Shown here: positions 16,550 through 24,794 of the stretch, piece after piece
Numbering within the stretch: the stretch's first letter is position 1
Layout of the letters: every line of letters starts with the position of its first letter
Source: Solirubrobacteraceae bacterium
Lineage (GTDB): Bacteria > Actinomycetota > Thermoleophilia > Solirubrobacterales > Solirubrobacteraceae
DNA length: 64,000 nt
Assembly: GCA_023230855.1 (NCBI GenBank)
Contig: JALNWQ010000005.1
Location: forward strand, 1-64,000
Direction of reading: 5' to 3'
Position numbers and translations under genes: made by a program
The notes under the pieces: generated by a model
What the model was told of the DNA's origin: nothing
Database searches by the model: none
The model's input: the letters and a program-made list of their open reading frames with translations, nothing else

Positions 16550-18670
16550 GTGAACGGGAGGATCACATCGACGAGCGCGTCGGTCACGCCCGAGGGCATC
16601 AGGGACGCCGACCCGGTCGTCCTCGCGCTGCTCGTCCAACGACGGGCCGGGCACGTCTTGGCGTACGTGGACGAGGTCACCTCGCCCGACCTCGCGCTGC
16701 GCGCGACCGGCGAGGCGTTCGCCGCGTTCCGCGTCGCGGTCGCGACCGCGGACGAGGCGACGACCGTCGACCCCGAGGGCGCGCTGAAGCACGCGATGCG
16801 ACAGGCCGCCGCCCGCCACGCCGAGAATCCGTTCCGGCCTCACGGTCGCGAGCGCCCCACAGAGCGCACGCGAGCGTGCGAGCTCATGCCGCGGCTCCTC
16901 GTCGCCTGGACCGAGGCTCGCCTGTCCGAGGCCGACGAGCAGCGGGTGGTGCGCCATCTGCGCACGTGCGCCGACTGCCGCGCGCTGAACGACGCCTTCG
17001 CCCGGGCGGAGTCCCGGTACGCGGAGGGCCCCCCGTCCGCGCTCGACGCCACCGACGTCAGCGTGGTCGTCACCACGATGGCCGCGGCGCCGATCCCGCA
17101 GCCCGAGCCCGCGCCGGAGCCGGAGGCGGTTGCCGAGCCCGCGCCCGCGCCGGAGCCGGAGGCGGTTGCCGAGCCGGAGCCGGTCGCCGCGCCGGACATT
17201 GTTGCCGAGCCCGAGCCGACCCCCGAGCCGGAGCCGGTCGCCGCGCCGGAGCCGACCCCGGAGCCGGACGCGGTCCCCGAGCCGGAGCCGGTCGCTGAGC
17301 CGGAGCCGGTCGCCGAGCCCGAGCCGACCCCCGAGCCGGAGCCGGCCGCCGCGCCGACGCAGGCCCCCGAGCCGGTCGCCACGCCGGCGCCGGAGCCTCC
17401 GCCGGGCCCGCGCAGCGAGGCCCCGCCGTCGCCGGAGGCGGTCGCCGCTTCCGCGCCGGATCCCGTCACCGCCTCGACGGCGGACCCGACCCCGGAGCCC
17501 CGCACCGCGCCGACCCCGGAGCCTGACCCGGAGCCCGTCACCACCCCGACGCCCGACCCGCACCCGATCGTCGAGTCGGAGCGGCCCTCGACCGTCGCCG
17601 AGCCGACCGCCGAGCACGCGCCCACCCCGGTGGCGGAGCCCGTCGCCCGACCGGTCCCGTCGCCCACGGTGGACCCTGCGCCGGACCCGATCGCCGACCG
17701 CGAGCCCGACCCGGTCCCGGTCACCGACCCGGACGTCATGTCGTCGGACGACGTCGACGTCGACGCCGCTCCGTCCGCGTCGCCGCGAGGCTCCCACGCG
17801 GATCCGGACGACGCCCCGGAGCCGACCGCCGAGCACGGTGGAGGGCTCACCGCGTCGATCGCCGCGATCGACCCGCTCGGCCCGGAGGCCATCGGCTACG
17901 TCGTCCCCCAGGCCGGGATGCCCGTCACGCCGGGTCGGTCCGGTCGACGCTCCGGCCGTCGCCGGTCGCGACGCCGCGCGGAGGACCGTCCGTCCCGCCA
18001 CGCGTCCGCTTCCGGCTACGTCGTCGGCGACGCGCACCAGCACCCGGTCGACGACGCCCACCGGCACGACGACGGGGGCGCCCACCGGCTCCCGGTCGAC
18101 GACGCCGACCAGCACCGGTTCGACGAGGCCGACCAGCACGACGTCGACGACCCGCGCGACATCACGGTCCACCCGGACGCGGGCTGGGACGCCGGCTGGG
18201 ACCCCGAGCCCGGGCCCGACGCCGACGACCCGGGCACGTCCCCACACCTCGACGCCGTCGAGGATCCGGTCGCGCACCACGGTCCGGTCGCGCACGAGGA
18301 GCCGTACCCCCGCGCCGCGGACGCGGCCGGCACGTACGCCGCACCGCGCCCGCGCACCGTGGACCCGACCCCGGCGCACGTCGGCCACGACGCCACGGCG
18401 GCGCAGGGCGACCTCCATCCGGTCGCGAGCCCGTCCCCGGCCACCGTCGACGGCGGCGGCTACGCGGTCGCGGAGCGCGCGAAGCTCGCGATCGCCCCCG
18501 TCGTGCGCCAGCTCGGCGTCCCCGCGTTGCTGCTCGTCCTGCTGCTCGTCGGGGCGCTCGCCGCGGCCGGCGCGTTCAGCGGCGACTCCGAGGATCCGGC
18601 GACGACGACGGCGCCGACGCCCGGCCGGTCGGTGCCCGACGGCCCCGCCGGCATCCCGCCGCTGCCCTGA
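16550..18670 (+). CDS. Sigma-region-2-like/zinc-finger (zf-HC2) membrane protein with long Pro-Glu repeat
   Basis: 706 residues, GTG start 10 bases after a TAGTCT hexamer. Residues 22-66 (for example LLVQRRAGHVLAYVDEVTS) resemble degenerate region 2 of ECF sigma factors. Residues about 110-144 form a zf-HC2 anti-sigma signature: a Cys near 110, then HLRTCADC. Residues 180-330 are Pro-Glu-Pro-rich repeats (PEPEPVAEPEPV type), followed by an Arg-rich patch and a His/Asp-rich section. One transmembrane helix (VPALLLVLLLVGALAAAGAF) sits near 655-675, with a short Thr/Pro-rich outer tail. This looks like a membrane-bound anti-sigma-type regulator fused to a sigma remnant. No partner sigma factor is adjacent. 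Function inferred. Confidence 0.65.
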   Translation: MNGRITSTSASVTPEGIRDADPVVLALLVQRRAGHVLAYVDEVTSPDLALRATGEAFAAFRVAVATADEATTVDPEGALKHAMRQAAARHAENPFRPHGRERPTERTRACELMPRLLVAWTEARLSEADEQRVVRHLRTCADCRALNDAFARAESRYAEGPPSALDATDVSVVVTTMAAAPIPQPEPAPEPEAVAEPAPAPEPEAVAEPEPVAAPDIVAEPEPTPEPEPVAAPEPTPEPDAVPEPEPVAEPEPVAEPEPTPEPEPAAAPTQAPEPVATPAPEPPPGPRSEAPPSPEAVAASAPDPVTASTADPTPEPRTAPTPEPDPEPVTTPTPDPHPIVESERPSTVAEPTAEHAPTPVAEPVARPVPSPTVDPAPDPIADREPDPVPVTDPDVMSSDDVDVDAAPSASPRGSHADPDDAPEPTAEHGGGLTASIAAIDPLGPEAIGYVVPQAGMPVTPGRSGRRSGRRRSRRRAEDRPSRHASASGYVVGDAHQHPVDDAHRHDDGGAHRLPVDDADQHRFDEADQHDVDDPRDITVHPDAGWDAGWDPEPGPDADDPGTSPHLDAVEDPVAHHGPVAHEEPYPRAADAAGTYAAPRPRTVDPTPAHVGHDATAAQGDLHPVASPSPATVDGGGYAVAERAKLAIAPVVRQLGVPALLLVLLLVGALAAAGAFSGDSEDPATTTAPTPGRSVPDGPAGIPPLP

Positions 18671-18678
18671 GCCCCGGT

Positions 18679-19287
18679 TCACGCGAGCGTCGCGCGCACC
18701 CGCTCGACGAACCGGGCGTGGATCCGGTCGTCGCCCGACAGCTCCGGGTGGAACGCCCAGCCCTCGACGGGCCCGCGGCGGATCCCCACCACCGCCCCCT
18801 CGACGCGCGCGGTCACCGCGACCGACGGATCGTGCTCCACCACCTGTGGGGCCCGGATGAAGACCGTCGGGAACGCCGCGTCGAGGCCATCGACGTCGAG
18901 GTCCGCCTCGAAGCTCCGGGTCTGCCGACCGAACGCGTTGCGGGCGCACGTCATCGGCACGACGTCGAGATGCTCGCGGTCGAGCAGGATGAGCCCGGCG
19001 CAGGTGGCGAGGACCGGCTTGCCGGACCGCAGGAACGCGCGCAGTGGGTCCGTGAGCCCCTCGCGGTCCATGACGATCGTCATCGTCGTGCTCTCGCCGC
19101 CCGGGAGCACCAGCCCGTCCAAACCGTCCAGGCCCGCGATGGTCCGCACCCGCCGTGTGACCGCGCCGCACCGCTCCAGCGCCCGGACGTGCTCGTCCAC
19201 GCCGCCCTGGATCGCGAGGACCCCGACGAGCGGCGCGTGCGGACGACCGACCGACGCGGCCCCGCCGCCGGGGCCGCCGACGCTCAC
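18679..19287 (-). CDS. pdxT: Pyridoxal 5'-phosphate synthase glutaminase subunit PdxT
   Basis: 202 residues. The class I glutaminase core is complete: GVLAIQGGVDEHVRALE at the N-terminus, the oxyanion segment GLVLPGGESTTM, the nucleophile in VLATCAGLILL (Cys near 92) and the His-Pro-Glu end WAFHPELSGDDRIH. PdxT releases ammonia from glutamine and passes it to PdxS in the dodecameric R5P-dependent PLP synthase. The GTG start overlaps the pdxS stop by three bases, so the pair is translationally coupled. Its 3' end stops 8 bp from the convergent zinc-finger protein gene. Confidence 0.95.
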   Translation of the reverse strand: MSVGGPGGGAASVGRPHAPLVGVLAIQGGVDEHVRALERCGAVTRRVRTIAGLDGLDGLVLPGGESTTMTIVMDREGLTDPLRAFLRSGKPVLATCAGLILLDREHLDVVPMTCARNAFGRQTRSFEADLDVDGLDAAFPTVFIRAPQVVEHDPSVAVTARVEGAVVGIRRGPVEGWAFHPELSGDDRIHARFVERVRATLA

Positions 19288-20168
19288 CAGCCGCGACCGG
19301 CGAAGACCTGGTCCTCGCCGAGCTTGCGGGCCTCGAGGCTGTCCATCGCGCGGCCCAGGCCGGTCGACGCCTCGGCGACGCGCGCCGGGTCCTCGAAGTG
19401 CGTCGTGGCGGCGACGACCGCCGCCGCCCGGCGCGCCGGATCCTCGGACTTGAAGATGCCGGAGCCGACGAACACCGACTCCGCGCCGAGCTGCATCATG
19501 AGCGCGGCGTCGGCCGGGGTGGCGATGCCGCCGGCGGAGAACAGCGGGACGGGCAGGCGGCCGTGCTCGGCGACCCACCGCACGAGCTCCAGCGGCGCCT
19601 GGTGCTCCTTCGCGGCGGTCGCCAGCTCGCCGCCGTCGAGCCCGCCCAGGCGCTTGATGTCGGCCCGGATGGAGCGGATGTGGCGGACCGCCTCGACGAC
19701 GTCGCCGGTGCCGGCCTCGCCCTTGGAGCGGATCATGCACGCGCCCTCGGCGATCCGCCGCAGCGCCTCGCCGAGGTTGGTGGCCCCACAGACGAACGGG
19801 ACCTTGAACGCCCACTTGTCGATGTGGTTGGCCTCGTCGGCCGGGGTCAGCACCTCGGACTCGTCGATGTAGTCGACGTCCAGCGCCTCGAGCACCTGCG
19901 CCTCGACGAAGTGCCCGATCCGGGCCTTCGCCATCACCGGGATCGACACCGCGTCCTGGATGCCCTTGATCATCTCCGGGTCGCTCATCCGCGCGACGCC
20001 GCCGTCGCGGCGGATGTCGGACGGCACGCGCTCCAGCGCCATGACGGCCACCGCGCCCGCCTGCTCGGCGATCGTGGCCTGCTCGGGGTCGACGACGTCC
20101 ATGATGACGCCCCCACGGAGCATCTCCGCCAGGCCGGTCTTCACACGGGGGGTCGATTCGTCACGCAT
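19284..20168 (-). CDS. pdxS: Pyridoxal 5'-phosphate synthase lyase subunit PdxS
   Basis: 294 residues, usual family length. It has the conserved start KTGLAEMLRGGVIMDVV, the lysine-bearing segments VMAKARIGHFVEAQVLEAL and GSKGEAGTGDVVEAVRHIR-like region, and the phosphate loop GGIATPADAALMMQLGAES. PdxS condenses ribose 5-phosphate, glyceraldehyde 3-phosphate and ammonia into PLP. On the minus strand TATCCT (20178-20183) lies 9 bases before the ATG, so the leader is nearly absent. pdxT follows with a GTGA overlap. Confidence 0.96.
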   Translation of the reverse strand: MRDESTPRVKTGLAEMLRGGVIMDVVDPEQATIAEQAGAVAVMALERVPSDIRRDGGVARMSDPEMIKGIQDAVSIPVMAKARIGHFVEAQVLEALDVDYIDESEVLTPADEANHIDKWAFKVPFVCGATNLGEALRRIAEGACMIRSKGEAGTGDVVEAVRHIRSIRADIKRLGGLDGGELATAAKEHQAPLELVRWVAEHGRLPVPLFSAGGIATPADAALMMQLGAESVFVGSGIFKSEDPARRAAAVVAATTHFEDPARVAEASTGLGRAMDSLEARKLGEDQVFAGRGW

Positions 20169-20177
20169 CGCCCGGCA

Positions 20178-20183
20178 AGGATA
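20178..20183 (-). promoter_or_regulatory. -10 hexamer TATCCT of pdxST
   Basis: TATCCT on the minus strand ends 9 bases before the pdxS ATG at 20168, in the 86-bp gap after the RpiR gene. Confidence 0.45.
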
Positions 20184-20254
20184 GAGCGACCCGCGCCGAC
20201 ACCCCCTGCCGCCCGGGGCCCTCCCCCCGGACGACCCGCCGATACGGACGGTCG

Positions 20255-21130
20255 CTACTTGAGCCGGTAGGCGCGGATCCGGTCGGCGCGCGAGCCGTCC
20301 GCGGCGTACACGCCCTGCGCGAGCGCCTGGAGCAGCGACAGCAGCGCGACGTTGGAGCGCACGAACGACGGGCTGTCGGACGAGTAGAAGAGCGCGTGCT
20401 GCGCGAGCTTGGCCGCCTCGGACAGCGTCGCGTCGGTGATCGCGATCGTCGACGCGCGACGGTGGCGCGCGAGCTGCAGCGCCCGGACGACGAGCGGATG
20501 CGCGCGGCCCGCGGTGATGCCGACGAGGACCGTGCCCTCGTCGAGCCGCGCCAGGCGGGCGCGGGCCTCCTGGGCGTGGCTCGCGACGATGTCGGTCGGG
20601 ATGCCCAGCAGCATGAGCAGGTGCCGGAAGTACGTGCCGAAGTACGCGGCCTGGTCGGCGGCGACGACGATGACCCGCTCGGCGCGGGTGATCTCGGCGA
20701 CCGACTGCTCCAGCACGCTGCGCGACAGCCGCCGGGCGGTCTCCTCGACCGCCAGGTGGTCGGCGGCGATCGTCGCCTCGCCCGCGCTCTGGTCCAGGCC
20801 GAACAGCGGCTCGGCGTCGCCGGCGCCCCGTCCGCGGGCCTCGACCCGGTGCCGGTACTCGTCGCGGGCGGCGTCCTGCAGGTCGGGGAACCCGTGGAAC
20901 CCGAGCGCCTGACTGAACCGGACGACGGTCGAGCTCGACGTGCTCGCGCGGCGCGCCAGCTCCTCCGCCGTCTGGAACGCCACCTCGTCGAGGTGGTCGA
21001 CGATGTACTGCGCGACGTCCTTCTGGGACCGCGAGAACTCGTCGAACCGCGACTGGATGTACTCCGTCAGGGTCTGGTGATCGATGACCGGCGCGAGGGC
21101 CGAAGGGCTGCTGCTGACCGTGCGCTTCAT
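20255..21130 (-). CDS. MurR/RpiR-family transcriptional regulator
   Basis: 291 residues. The N-terminal RpiR helix-turn-helix region spans about 15-85 (FSRSQKDVAQYIVDHLDEVA, then RASTSSSTVVRFSQALGF with the recognition helix). A SIS sugar-phosphate-binding domain spans about 125-265 (VIVVAADQAAYFGTYFRHL, GTVLVGITAGRAHPLVVRAL). Such regulators sense phosphosugars and control sugar metabolism. The ATG at 21130 is chosen because upstream codons run into low-complexity sequence. It lies upstream of pdxST on the same strand but is separated by 86 bp with its own promoter, so regulation of PLP synthesis via ribose phosphates is possible but only inferred. Confidence 0.85.
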   Translation of the reverse strand: MKRTVSSSPSALAPVIDHQTLTEYIQSRFDEFSRSQKDVAQYIVDHLDEVAFQTAEELARRASTSSSTVVRFSQALGFHGFPDLQDAARDEYRHRVEARGRGAGDAEPLFGLDQSAGEATIAADHLAVEETARRLSRSVLEQSVAEITRAERVIVVAADQAAYFGTYFRHLLMLLGIPTDIVASHAQEARARLARLDEGTVLVGITAGRAHPLVVRALQLARHRRASTIAITDATLSEAAKLAQHALFYSSDSPSFVRSNVALLSLLQALAQGVYAADGSRADRIRAYRLK

Positions 21131-21256
21131 GGGCGAGGTGAGGTTCGTCCCCGACCGCCCGGTTCCTTCCCGCCGATGCGCGGTCCGACGATCGGGGCGG
21201 TGCCCGGTCGCGTCCGTCCCCGGCGTGGCCGGGCGGTCCGCTAGCGTGCCCGCCGC

Positions 21257-21329
21257 GGGCCGATAGCTCAACGGTCAGAGCCGCGGACTCATAATCCGTC
21301 CGATCCGGGTTCGAATCCCGGTCGGCCCA
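21257..21329 (+). tRNA. tRNA-Met (anticodon CAT)
   Basis: 73 nt cloverleaf: acceptor GGGCCGA/TCGGCCC, D arm GCTC-AACGGTCA-GAGC, anticodon stem GCGGA/TCCGT-type with loop CTCATAA, T arm with GGTTCGAATCC. No CCA is encoded. The U1-type initiator features are absent. A lysidine-modified tRNA-Ile(CAT) shares the same loop and cannot be fully excluded by eye. Confidence 0.85.
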
Positions 21330-21372
21330 CTCCGGCGGCGCCGGGTCACGGCGCCGCCCCCCCCGCGGTCGG

Positions 21373-22113
21373 TCAGCCCCGCGCGCCGACCGTCTCGCGC
21401 GGCGCGTCCGTGCGGTCCGCGTCGCGCGGGCTCGCGGTGTCGTCCACGAGGCCCAGGCGCACCCGCTGCCGGTCGACCTCGGCGAGCGCCGCCTCGTAAT
21501 CGGCGACGGTGTCGAGCGGACGCATCCACTCCGGCAGGCGCACGCGGCCGCGCCCCTGCACGACCTCCTCGACCTCGAGCTCGAGCTCGAGCTCGACCGC
21601 CTCGTCGGCCTCGACCTCGGCGTGGCGCGCGACGAGCTCGCGGTGCTCGGCGATCGCGTCGGCGAGCGACGGGACGTCGCCGGCGGCCGGGCGGGCGCGC
21701 TCGGGACGGTTGCGCTCGACGAGCGCGCGGTGCTCGACGATGACCCGGCCCAGGTCCGATCCGGTCACGGCCGCCGGATCGAGGTCCTCGACGTCGCGCT
21801 CGTCGGTCGCGCGCAGCGCCTCGACGAGGTAGCGGTCCAGCACCCGCAGCTCGCGGCGCGTGGCCGGTCGCGAGCGGCCGCGGCCCGGGGCGCCGGTGAA
21901 CCGGTCCCAGCTCTTGGCGAACGCGATGAAGCTCGTGCGGCCGCCGTAGCGGTGGGCGCCGAGCATCGGGCACATGCCGCCGTTGCCGTCGGTGTACGCC
22001 CCGACGATGATCGGCTGCTCCCGGATCGCCCGGAGCATCGCCACCTGGGTGTGGCGCGGCAGGCACTCGACGGTGCGACGCAGTTCATCGATGGCGGCGG
22101 TTCGACGGCTCAT
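21373..22113 (-). CDS. Conserved hypothetical protein
   Basis: 246 residues, no function recognised. The first 70 residues look conserved and folded: TVECLPRHTQVAMLRAIRE, then GAYTDGNGGMCPMLGAHRYGGR and FIAFAKSWDRFTGA. The rest is charged and helical, with a Glu-rich stretch (VELELELEVEEVV) likely to be a short coiled coil, and an Asp/Arg-rich tail. There is no signal peptide or membrane segment, so it is cytoplasmic. It sits alone between tRNA-Met and the divergent LLM oxidoreductase. Similar proteins occur in Solirubrobacterales as far as I recall; treat that as unverified. Confidence 0.65.
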   Translation of the reverse strand: MSRRTAAIDELRRTVECLPRHTQVAMLRAIREQPIIVGAYTDGNGGMCPMLGAHRYGGRTSFIAFAKSWDRFTGAPGRGRSRPATRRELRVLDRYLVEALRATDERDVEDLDPAAVTGSDLGRVIVEHRALVERNRPERARPAAGDVPSLADAIAEHRELVARHAEVEADEAVELELELEVEEVVQGRGRVRLPEWMRPLDTVADYEAALAEVDRQRVRLGLVDDTASPRDADRTDAPRETVGARG

Positions 22114-22271
22114 GGCTCCGGTGTGGTCGGGTCGTGTCGGACGCACGACGTGCGAGACGGACCCCGCAGGGTCCGGTGACGCACGTAGAGTGCGCCGGGC
22201 GGCACCGCCGACGGTAGGCGCTGGCGTCGCCGGGCACAACGACGGACCTGCCGCTGAAGGGGATATTGCAG

Positions 22272-23315
22272 ATGAAGCTCGGCATCCAGATCGGTTACTG
22301 GGGCCTCGGCCTCACGCGCGAGGACCAGCTCGAGATCGTGCTCGAGGCCGAGCGCCTGGGCTACGACTCGGTGTGGGCGGCCGAGGCGTACGGGTCGGAC
22401 GCGGCGACGATCCTCGGCTACTTCGCCGGGCAGACGTCGACGATCAGGATCGGCTCCGGCATCTTCCAGATCCCGGCCCGGTCCGCGGCGATGACGGCGA
22501 TGACCGCCGCGACGCTCGACAACCTGTCGGACGGGCGGTTCATCCTCGGGATCGGATCGTCGGGCCCGCAGGTGGCGGAGGGCTGGCACGGCCAGCGGTT
22601 CGCCAAGCAGCTCCAGCGCACCCGCGAGTACGTCGCCGTCGTCCGCAAGGCGCTGTCGCGCGAGCGGCTCGAGTTCCACGGCGAGACGCTGCAGCTCCCG
22701 CTGCCGGACGGGCCCGGCAAGGCGCTGAAGCTCACCATCGCGCCCGTCCAGGAGCGGATCCCGATCTACGTCGCGGCCATCGGCCCGAAGAACACCGAGC
22801 TCGTCGGCGAGATCGCCGACGGGGTGCTGCCGATGATGTTCAGCCCCGAGCACGCCGACGTCGCGCTCGAGTCGCTGCACGCCGGGATCGAGCGGGCCGG
22901 CCGCGCCCGCGACGACGTCAAGGTCTGCCCGAGCACGACGTTCCACATCGGCGAGGACCCGGGTGGCGCGGCCGAGGGGATGATGCGCGGCGCCGCGGCG
23001 CTCTACATCGGCGGGATGGGGTCGCGCGAGCGGAACTTCTACAACGCGGCGGTCACCCGCTACGGGTTCGGCGACAACGCGCGCGAGGTCCAGGACCTCT
23101 TCCTCGACGGCAAGAAGCTCGAGGCGATGGCCGCCGTGTCGCCCGAGGTGCTCGACGCGATCAACCTCTTCGGCAGCCGCGAGCACGTGACCGAGCGGTT
23201 GCGCGCCCACCGCGACGCCGGGGTCGACACGATCATCGCGACGCCGGCGGCGGTGACGAAGGACGCCCGGATCCACCAGCTGCGCGAGCTCGCGCAGGCG
23301 CTGGCCGACGTCTGA
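22272..23315 (+). CDS. LLM-class F420-dependent oxidoreductase
   Basis: 347 residues of luciferase-like TIM barrel. Typical segments: MKLGIQIGYWG, LGYDSVWAAEAYGSDA, IRIGSGIFQIPARSAAMTAM, GRFILGIGSSGPQV and IPIYVAAIGPKNTELVGEIADG. The GxGxSGPQV region and the AIGPKN loop match the F420-dependent group that also includes putative F420-dependent dehydrogenases. The ATG at 22272 is set by a good Shine-Dalgarno sequence (AAGGGG) seven bases upstream; a TTG two codons earlier is not needed. The GT1 gene starts 14 bp after its stop, so the two are probably co-transcribed. Substrate unknown. Confidence 0.85.
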   Translation: MKLGIQIGYWGLGLTREDQLEIVLEAERLGYDSVWAAEAYGSDAATILGYFAGQTSTIRIGSGIFQIPARSAAMTAMTAATLDNLSDGRFILGIGSSGPQVAEGWHGQRFAKQLQRTREYVAVVRKALSRERLEFHGETLQLPLPDGPGKALKLTIAPVQERIPIYVAAIGPKNTELVGEIADGVLPMMFSPEHADVALESLHAGIERAGRARDDVKVCPSTTFHIGEDPGGAAEGMMRGAAALYIGGMGSRERNFYNAAVTRYGFGDNAREVQDLFLDGKKLEAMAAVSPEVLDAINLFGSREHVTERLRAHRDAGVDTIIATPAAVTKDARIHQLRELAQALADV

Positions 23316-23329
23316 TCGCGTCGTCCGCC

Positions 23330-24613
23330 GTGACGGCCCCCTTCGCGTCGATCCCGTCCCCCGTGCGCCGCCGGTTGCTGCTGGCGGCGTTCGGCGACCC
23401 GGGGCACGCCTTCCCGATCATGGCCCTCGGCCGTGGGCTGCTCGCCCGTGGTCACGACGTGTGGGTCCAGACGTGGGAGCGGTGGCGCGACGACGTCGAG
23501 GCGGCCGGCATGCGGTTCCTGCCCGCGCCGGAGTACCCGGCGTTCTGGCAGCCCGACGGCGAGCCGCTCGACCCGTACGCCGCGGTGCGCCGGGCCGCCG
23601 TCGACACCGTCCCCGTCGTGCGGGAGGTACGTCCGCACGCGGTGGTCCACGACGTCCTGACCCTCGCCCCCGCGCTGGCCGCCGAGGCGTGCGGCGTGCC
23701 GGTGGCGACGCTCGTGCCGCACCTCGACCCGCGCGTGGAGCCGGGGTGGGCGCCGTTCGCGTCCGGCATGCGACCGCCGCGCACCCCGCTCGGCCGGGCG
23801 TTCGTCGGGGGGATCAACCGACTGACGGCGCGCGCGCTGGAGCAGGGACGCCGGGACCTGAACGCCGCTCGGGCCGTGCTCGGCCTGCCGCCCGTGGACG
23901 GGATCCACGGAGGGCTCAGCCCGGCGCTGACGCTCGTCGCATCGGTGCCGCAGCTCGAGTACCCGCGCGGAGGGCCACCGGCCGGCGCCCACCTCGTCGG
24001 CCCGCTCGTGTGGGAGCCCCCGGCCGACCCGGTCGAGCCGCCGCCCGGTGACGGGCCACTCGTGCTCGTCGCCCCGTCCACGTCCCAGGATCCCGACGGC
24101 GCGCTGCTGCGTGCCGCGCTGCGGGGCCTCGCGGACGCACCGGTGCGGGTGCTGGCGGCGACGAACCGCACCACCGAGGAGGCCGCCGCCCGGATCGGCC
24201 CGCTCGACCCGCCGCCCAACGCACGGGTCGTCCCGTGGGTGTCGTACGGCCAGACGATGCCGCTGGCCGACGTCGTCGTGTGCCACGCCGGTCACGGCAC
24301 CCTGTTGCGGGCGCTGGCCGCCGGGACGCCGGTCGTCGCGGTCCCCGCCGCCGGCGACATGTACGAGAACGCCGCCCGCGTCGCCTGGGCGGGGGTCGGG
24401 GTGCGCATCCCGCGTCGGCTCGCGTCCCCGCGGGTGGTGCGCGCGGCCGTGATGGACCTGCTGGACCGGCCGGACGCGACCCGGCGGGCCGAGGAGATCG
24501 CCGCGTGGATCGCGGCCGGCGACGCGGTCGACCGGGCCGCGCCGCTCGTCGAGGCGCTCGCCGCGCGAACGAGATCGGATTCGCGTACCATCCCCCCGGC
24601 CGTTCCGGGGTAG
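23330..24613 (+). CDS. Family 1 glycosyltransferase (UGT/MGT type) ending inside tRNA-Asn
   Basis: 427 residues, GTG start 14 bp after the LLM gene. The N-terminal acceptor domain begins RRLLLAAFGDPGHAFPIMAL; the C-terminal donor site has VVCHAGHGTLLRALAAGTPVV (about 323-343), a variant of the HxGxGT signature. This family glycosylates small hydrophobic acceptors or lipids. An unusual point is that the stop codon TAG (24611-24613) is bases 8-10 of the tRNA-Asn gene, so the coding region overlaps the tRNA by ten bases. Transcription from this operon may continue into the tRNA. Confidence 0.82.
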   Translation: MTAPFASIPSPVRRRLLLAAFGDPGHAFPIMALGRGLLARGHDVWVQTWERWRDDVEAAGMRFLPAPEYPAFWQPDGEPLDPYAAVRRAAVDTVPVVREVRPHAVVHDVLTLAPALAAEACGVPVATLVPHLDPRVEPGWAPFASGMRPPRTPLGRAFVGGINRLTARALEQGRRDLNAARAVLGLPPVDGIHGGLSPALTLVASVPQLEYPRGGPPAGAHLVGPLVWEPPADPVEPPPGDGPLVLVAPSTSQDPDGALLRAALRGLADAPVRVLAATNRTTEEAAARIGPLDPPPNARVVPWVSYGQTMPLADVVVCHAGHGTLLRALAAGTPVVAVPAAGDMYENAARVAWAGVGVRIPRRLASPRVVRAAVMDLLDRPDATRRAEEIAAWIAAGDAVDRAAPLVEALAARTRSDSRTIPPAVPG

Positions 24614-24675
24614 CTCAATGGCAGAGCATTCGACTGTTAATCGAAGGGTTGCGGGTTCGAGTCCCGCCCCCGGAG
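24604..24675 (+). tRNA. tRNA-Asn (anticodon GTT)
   Basis: 72 nt cloverleaf: acceptor TCCGGGG/CCCCGGA, D arm GCTC-AATGGCA-GAGC, anticodon stem TTCGA/TCGAA with loop CTGTTAA, T arm GCGGG/CCCGC with TTCGAGT. Discriminator G and no encoded CCA. Its first ten bases are also the last codons and stop of the upstream glycosyltransferase gene. Confidence 0.95.
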
Positions 24676-24679
24676 CCTG

Positions 24680-24705
24680 AACCCCCGTCCACGACGGGGG
24701 TTTCC
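24680..24705. terminator. Intrinsic terminator after tRNA-Asn
   Basis: AACCCCCGTC (24680-24689) pairs perfectly with GACGGGGGTT (24693-24702) across a CAC loop, followed by TTTCCTC. It lies between the plus-strand tRNA and the minus-strand dnaG; the AA/TT ends allow it to work in both directions. Confidence 0.8.
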
Positions 24706-24794
24706 TCGTTCAAGGGGGGTCACGAGGCGGCCTCTCGGGCGTCGGACCGTACGAAATCCGTACGCACCGCTTCGCGGGCGGCGCGGATCAGTGG

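Noticed and set aside
17090..17580. Highly repetitive DNA (Pro-Glu codons) resembling a minisatellite
   Set aside because: It stays in the frame of the 706-residue protein and reads as a Pro-Glu-rich linker; the units are irregular.
22266..22271. TTG start two codons before the LLM oxidoreductase ATG
   Set aside because: The ribosome site AAGGGG is best placed for the ATG at 22272, and homologous proteins start at MKLG-type sequence.
21257..24675. Segment bounded by tRNA-Met and tRNA-Asn, possibly an integrated element
   Set aside because: No integrase, no duplicated tRNA 3' end and ordinary chromosomal genes inside.
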